From the NCBI RefSeq assembly GCF_910592395.1, contig NC_088321.1:2974001-3038000 (forward strand): 64,000 nt of DNA, read 5' to 3'. The position numbers were made by a program, and so were the translations under genes. Source of the stretch: Lineus longissimus. Lineage: Eukaryota; Nemertea; Pilidiophora; Heteronemertea; Lineidae. The notes under the pieces are model-generated. The model had not been told where the DNA came from and made no database searches. It saw only the letters and a list, made by a program, of their open reading frames with translations. This document shows, piece after piece, positions 59,322 to 64,000 of the stretch (its first letter is position 1; every line of letters begins with the position of its first letter).

Positions 59322-60273
59322 ATGGGGGAGCTGATGTAACCAGCAAATCAATGTTCTTCATCCCTCCGTGATCGACCATGCCCTCGCTCTGATCATCACG
59401 GATCAACAGTTATAGATTATTAAGCATTTGCAGTAGGTAAGAAGAAATCTTTTTCGATACTGATCTCTTGTTATGTATGTAGCGTTGGCCTCCGTGTGTC
59501 GTGTCGGCGCATGCTTTCAGAGCCAGCTGTGTGTACAAAGTGCATGCATTCATCGTCGTGTGCATTCCCATTGCCACATGGCCATGGGCATAGGGCTTTT
59601 CGAAAAAATTGCCGAAACTGGCCAAGTCAAATGACCTCAAGCAGAACACATCTTAATCCGTAAGAAGCAGACTTTGGACATTGCCATGATGTATGGGATT
59701 GGCCACAACAGTGGCAGTGCCATAGCATGATTGATAGACAGCCAGGGCAGGCTGCCGCATAGGCCTTAGCCATACATAATGTCTTTTTTACGTGGCCTGC
59801 GGTTTACTGCAGTAGTGGTGATCGCAAAAGCTGCTGGGGTGGAAGTAGAAGCTATATACCGGTATATGCTGCATGGCGGTGCATGCACTGCATTCTATTT
59901 TATCTTCCGACTGACAGACATCATTGGATTCCACCTCCGAAGACACTGGTGTGATGTGAGCTCCAGGATTGGGGTGGTTGCTGAACATCTTTCTTTGGGA
60001 AAACATTGGCCTGGCACCGTTTATGCTCCTTGGTAGAAAGCGGCAAGTCGGTATAATTGTGATTGTCTTACCGATGGAATGTAAATGAAGAAACAGTGGT
60101 GGTCTAAATCCAAAAGTTGCACTATGTAACATCCTTATTATGAGCCTCTGCTCTAGCCACTAAAGCTACTGATCTATGTACTAATATATCAGCTATAATC
60201 AAATAAAATTGTTCTCTCGTATGTTTTTGTTTGTCTGGAATTAATTCCAAAGGATAAGAATGGCTTTTTCCTT
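59322..60273. other. Non-coding stretch
   Basis: The 85-codon frame at 59779-60036 has hydrophobic patches but no recognised domain. Nothing else is supported. Confidence 0.4.
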
Positions 60274-61009
60274 CAGGAAATGGTCAGGCCAAGGAAAATA
60301 AGATACTTTATCTTTACCCCAGAAGACGGAAAGTATAACCAAGTTGAGGTACCATTTCCTGCACCCCATATGGTAATTCCTGGTATTGACAACAGTGCTG
60401 ACAATGTGCAGCCCTGTCCTGCAACATCATATGAACCAGAAGGGAATCTTCTTGACATTGAACATACAGGTAACTTGCTTGACAAGAGGGGGCATGTGTT
60501 CTTTCTATTCTTAAACTAGGCTGTTTTTTCCATTCACTGGGATTCAGAAAGAAAAAAAATTATCCGACTACTCCACTCATGATAATCATATTCTACTAAA
60601 AAATTGATTGCTGACACTCTAATATATGATTTTTGACCAGGTTTCAATTCTTTGTTGGATATTCCACTCCAGTATACAAACATTGAGTCCACTCGAGATA
60701 CCTATCATTCGCATGTTTCACTAAAAAAATATCATGTATTTTGAATCTGTATCCTGGCAATTTTCAAATGAAACTTAACGACCCATCCATGAATAATTTT
60801 TTCTGATTGAAACTCTCCTTGATGATATACTTATTGTCTATCATATCATCTCATCCCTCTCCCTGATTTTGTTTTAGCTCTAGCTTCATTGATTTCAAAA
60901 TAAATGTTGTTCTATTGTAGTTGATGAGTGTTCTGAAACACAGTATTTTTCACGCATTTATCATTAGTTTAATTAAGGCGCTCTTTATTCTGGTACTTCG
61001 TCATTTGTA

Positions 61010-61050
61010 TTTCGCGCGCTTTCCGTTTCGCGCGCTTTCTATTTCGCGCT
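61010..61050. repeat. Short tandem of TTTCGCGC words
   Basis: 'tttcgcgcgctttccg' followed by two further 'tttcgcgc' copies, inside the putative first large intron of the KDZ gene. Confidence 0.6.
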
Positions 61051-61622
61051 TGCATCTCTGGTACATCACTACGTCATTCGCCGGGTCCTCGCGGATTTGT
61101 CTTCTTATTTTCGTTGGAGGGTTTTGACCTTTCTATGTGTGAGAAACTGGATGAGAGCAACTCCAGGTATAAGATAAAATGTATAAGAATCCCCCTTGCC
61201 CCATCATGTTGGTCAATATTGAGTAAAGGGCTCATAAAACACACTTGAAAGTGATGGCTATCGATATCATTTAGATTTGTCTCCGTCAGATTGCACGCTG
61301 ATGCGTGTATTGATACATTAGGCCTATTCTTGGATACTGGTTCCACTTTTCCAGGGCGAAGTCTCTTTTGTAATATTCGGGTAATATTTGTGAGTTCCCG
61401 TTATATTTTAATGCATGCTGGTAGTTGGTAAACTGTTTGTACTGATCTTGGTTGGGAACTATGGACTTTTCATGATTGAAAGTCATAATGTGATACTTCT
61501 CTGGTGATCTCGTAGATTGTCCATCTTTGCGAAGGTGGCAGCACCTGTCGGAACATGTGTTATGGGAATTGTTTATTCAATGACAAAGTGACCTTATTTT
61601 TGTATTATATCTTATTTTGCAG

Positions 61623-61946
61623 AAACAAAGTTTTGGAACTAACATCCAGTCGTTCTCGTTAGTAATTCCTTCGATTCGTCACAATGAGGGCACTGCACAG
61701 CCAAAGAAAAGAAGCAGATACGGTCAAGAAAAAGTTTCTCAGCTTGAGAACTGGAATGCTATTCATGATGGAATGTTCACTAGTTTCCAAGAGTCGCTTG
61801 TTCCTGGTATGAACTGTGGAGCGTGCAGTGTTCCATTGTTATCCGTGTATCGATGTGATGACTGTTATGTTGGCTTCTTTCTTTGCGGCAGCTGTGTTGA
61901 AGAAGTGCATAAACACACATTGTTTCACCAACCATACAAATGGCAG
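61623..61946 (+). CDS. KDZ-associated CxC2 zinc-binding exon
   Basis: 108 codons, phase 0 at both ends, after 'ttttgcag' and before CAG|GTCAGT. It carries a basic 'PKKRSRYGQEK' stretch and a 'NWNAIHDGMF' helix region. The cysteine cluster C-x2-C ('CGAC') follows, then 'YRCDDCYVGFFLCGSC' and a closing 'HKHTLFHQPYKW'. This Cys/His spacing is the CxC2-like cluster found before KDZ transposase cores, likely a DNA- or protein-binding treble-clef-like module. The exon itself is undamaged. Confidence 0.8.
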
Positions 61947-62864
61947 GTCAGTATCTAATACTGTGTTTTATGACATAATGCAACTTTTTTGCTGCATGTC
62001 AGATAACTATATGTATTTGTATCGTACATTTCAGTTTCAGTAGTTGTGTTTCGGGACACAAAAACAATTTAATCAATTCCTTCAGAAATGTATTGTTGTT
62101 ATGCCAAATCTCAATGCTTCAGGTTTGCTGAAACAGCTATATGGTTGTTACACTACAGTATTATTATTTTCAAGTTGAGGACAAAACTGGTGGATCAATA
62201 ATGCATGTAGGATGTAAATACAATGTATTTAGATGAGAAATAGTTTTTGCAGTGAAAGAAAAACCCCAACTGGTGATCAAATGTTCTTTAGTTGGATTTC
62301 ATGATGGCCTTACAAAGGAGACGATAATAAACCGAAAAAGTTTCCAGGTAAAAAGGGCATTTGCCTCCCTTGCTTGGTGAATTTCCATCCCCAGGACAGC
62401 AAGTTGTGGAGCGTATAGTGAAATCCCTGGGCGATGATTTGTCCATTCATGTATAAATCAATTTGGGTATGCACAGAGTTGCTTGGTTGATATCACCCTC
62501 TAATCTGTATCATTTTCTATGCAGGCTCGAACTTGGAATTCATTTGTACCCAGGGCAGTTGTGAAAAAGTTGTTCGGAGACATAACCATTCCTGCTCTAC
62601 AGCATTTATACGGCCCCTGGTCGTTGTTGATGATAAAGGTTTGCATTGAAAATTTCTCTTATTTTGCATACAATCTTAAATATTTGTTGTACCTTTGCAC
62701 TTTTATTCCCATCTTTTAAGAAACCAACTTCTGTCATTGTTTTCATTAATGCGTAATGCTGTTTGTAGCAACACGCCTGTGAAGAGAACCAAAAAAGCCT
62801 AATGACTGCTTTTAGTTTGTAATTCATTCTTCCATTCATCTCGACTTATCTCATTTTGTTTCAG

Positions 62865-63099
62865 GACGATATCATCGATTGAATTTCCAGTTTTGCCTCT
62901 GTGAACCAGAGTCTGTTACCCTGATACTTCATCACCTGTGGCCTTCGTCTCCAAAGAAACCACGCATGTGTTTTCATTTCCACTTCATGGATTTGCTGCG
63001 GGTAATATCTTATAGTATCTTCAAGGAACAATTCTTATCATGGACTTCTGTAAAGCGTTCGAGCACTTATACAGTCCTTATGTTCATTTTGAAGACCTG
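62865..63099 (+). pseudogene. KDZ transposase N-core exon with an internal frame change
   Basis: It begins after 'gtttcag'. In one frame it reads 'GRYHRLNFQFCLCEPES', 'LHHLWPSSPKKP' and 'FHFMDLLR', which match the block next to the CxC2 cluster in KDZ proteins. The continuation 'MDFCKAFEHLYSPYVHFEDL' is in another frame, up to the donor CTG|GTAAGT. The shift lies between about 63000 and 63030. Confidence 0.78.
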
Positions 63100-63605
63100 G
63101 TAAGTGGGTTGTATGTCTTTGTCATGAATTTTTTAAAGGAAAGATTGGTTACACTGAGACTCTAAGACTATGGCCAGGGAATTGATAAAAACTAAGCGGA
63201 CCCACACTGACAGAAACCAATGTATCGCATTGACATTGTTTACTTCGAATACATGTATTGTATAGTATCTCAATGTCTCACTGACTCAGAAACGTTGTCG
63301 GCGACCACCCCTAGTTGTTATCTACAGTGTTTATTGTTTGTCCCTCCAATAAGATTTGATAAAATTGAAATCCCTGCTGTGAAATTTACTATTTTTGCCT
63401 AATTGAATGTTGGGGGCTTGGAGCCAAAAGTATTCTTTTAGTTTTAATGAAACAAATCTTTTGTATCCCCCTTTATGGCTTTAAACCAGACCTGGGCGGA
63501 TGCATATTCAGTGCTGATCTTTATTCAAATTTCTCTAAATTCACAGGCAACCAGAATATCAACAGAGTCCTGATAAATGAAAGCTTCGAGGAATACAGGG
63601 CTTTC

Positions 63606-64000
63606 ATACCAGTGTGAATATCTCCGTAATGTCTGCCCTGATTTTGGTGATGGAACAGCTTGTGTCCTGCTTGTCCAATGGTAAGACTATCTGATAATCA
63701 TTATTTGCTGTCCATTGTGTATATGCACTGTTACTGCTACTGTAGAGTTGAGGTTGACTCTTCAGCCAACAGCGTGGTAATGGTTCTAATGGTGGTTCTT
63801 TAAAGACTCCATTATGGGGGCATGTTTTTTGGTCAAAGATTGAATATGTTCTGGTGGCCCACCTGAACAAAATTGGCTGCAGACAACAGATATTCAACAG
63901 AAATGACAAGAACTTTACCTGTCCTGGGGTGTCACTATGGGCCTTTGCTGACCTTTGCTGATGGGAATTTAGGTTAACAACTTGTTTCTAAGTGTAGGAT
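63606..64000. other. Right end of window, nothing recognised
   Basis: Short frames only. It may be intron of the KDZ gene, whose catalytic core would lie further right. Confidence 0.4.

Larger units (their letters stand above)
60274..63605 (+). pseudogene. KDZ (Kyakuja-Dileera-Zisupton) transposase gene, multi-exon and frame-damaged
   Basis: KDZ transposases cut and paste large DNA transposons. I read these exons: 60274-60472 (after 'ccttcag', ATG at 60280, ending ACAG|GTAACT), 61623-61946, 62525-62638, 62865-63099 and a possible 63547-63601 ('NESFEEYR'). All have GT-AG borders. The CxC2 cysteine cluster is in the second exon. The conserved 'GRYHR...CEPES' block is in the fourth. The phases do not add up: exon 1 ends in phase 1 but exon 2 reads in phase 0. 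Exon 3 reads into exon 4 only in a frame one base off that of exon 2. Exon 4 changes frame near 63000-63030. Either I am missing exons or the gene is decayed; I favour decay. Confidence 0.7.

Noticed and set aside
63000-63030. A 14-bp GT...AG stretch that would restore the KDZ frame as an intron
   Set aside because: Far too short for a spliceosomal intron. A frame-disrupting change is more likely.

Overview
This window looks like intergenic or intronic DNA from an invertebrate animal, probably marine. It has low gene density, GT-AG introns and many families of animal transposable elements. I could not name the species. Apart from one short C2H2 zinc-finger exon, nearly everything I can identify is a transposable element, a fossil of a viral-type DNA element, or a repeat.

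Layout. 1-6140 (minus): a BEL/Pao LTR retrotransposon with one open polyprotein frame of 1,833 codons that runs off the left edge, plus its probable 5' LTR/promoter. 6150-6805: two diverged 301-bp repeats ending in an (ACG)n microsatellite. 7635-9700: weak unassigned open frames. 9818-10061 (minus): the zinc-finger exon. 12275-21480 (plus): a broken L1/Tx1-like non-LTR element. Its endonuclease region is split by a 6.36-kb Ngaro-type DIRS tyrosine-recombinase retrotransposon (14004-20360, minus) with textbook split direct repeats A1-ORFs-B1-A2-B2, and it also carries a small terminal-inverted-repeat (TIR) element. 21.5-29.3 kb: non-coding DNA with several repeat complexes.

29.3-34.1 kb (plus) is a decayed viral-type block. 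It holds an unrecognised long gene (about 29631-32683), broken by a TTAA-flanked hairpin MITE and several frameshifts. Next comes a 311-codon open frame that joins a dUTPase-like stretch to the C-terminal part of a family-B DNA polymerase of the Maverick/Polinton/adintovirus kind. 34.4-40.1 kb: non-coding, with one TA-flanked MITE.

40351-55663 is a tandem duplication of a 7,656-bp unit. I saw only one difference, one extra C in a homopolymer, so it is either extremely recent or an assembly artefact. 56.9-59.3 kb: a 597-bp foldback element with 8-bp target duplications, a 5'-truncated CR1-like fragment (minus), and a 440-bp palindromic element built from alternating TAACGCG/TTACGCG words. 60.3-63.6 kb (plus): a multi-exon, frame-damaged KDZ (Kyakuja-Dileera-Zisupton) transposase gene with its CxC2 cysteine cluster.

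No operons, rRNA, tRNA or CRISPR arrays were recognised. The genes do not form one pathway; the window records successive insertions. The order of events can be read in two places: L1-like before DIRS, and viral-type gene before TTAA MITE.
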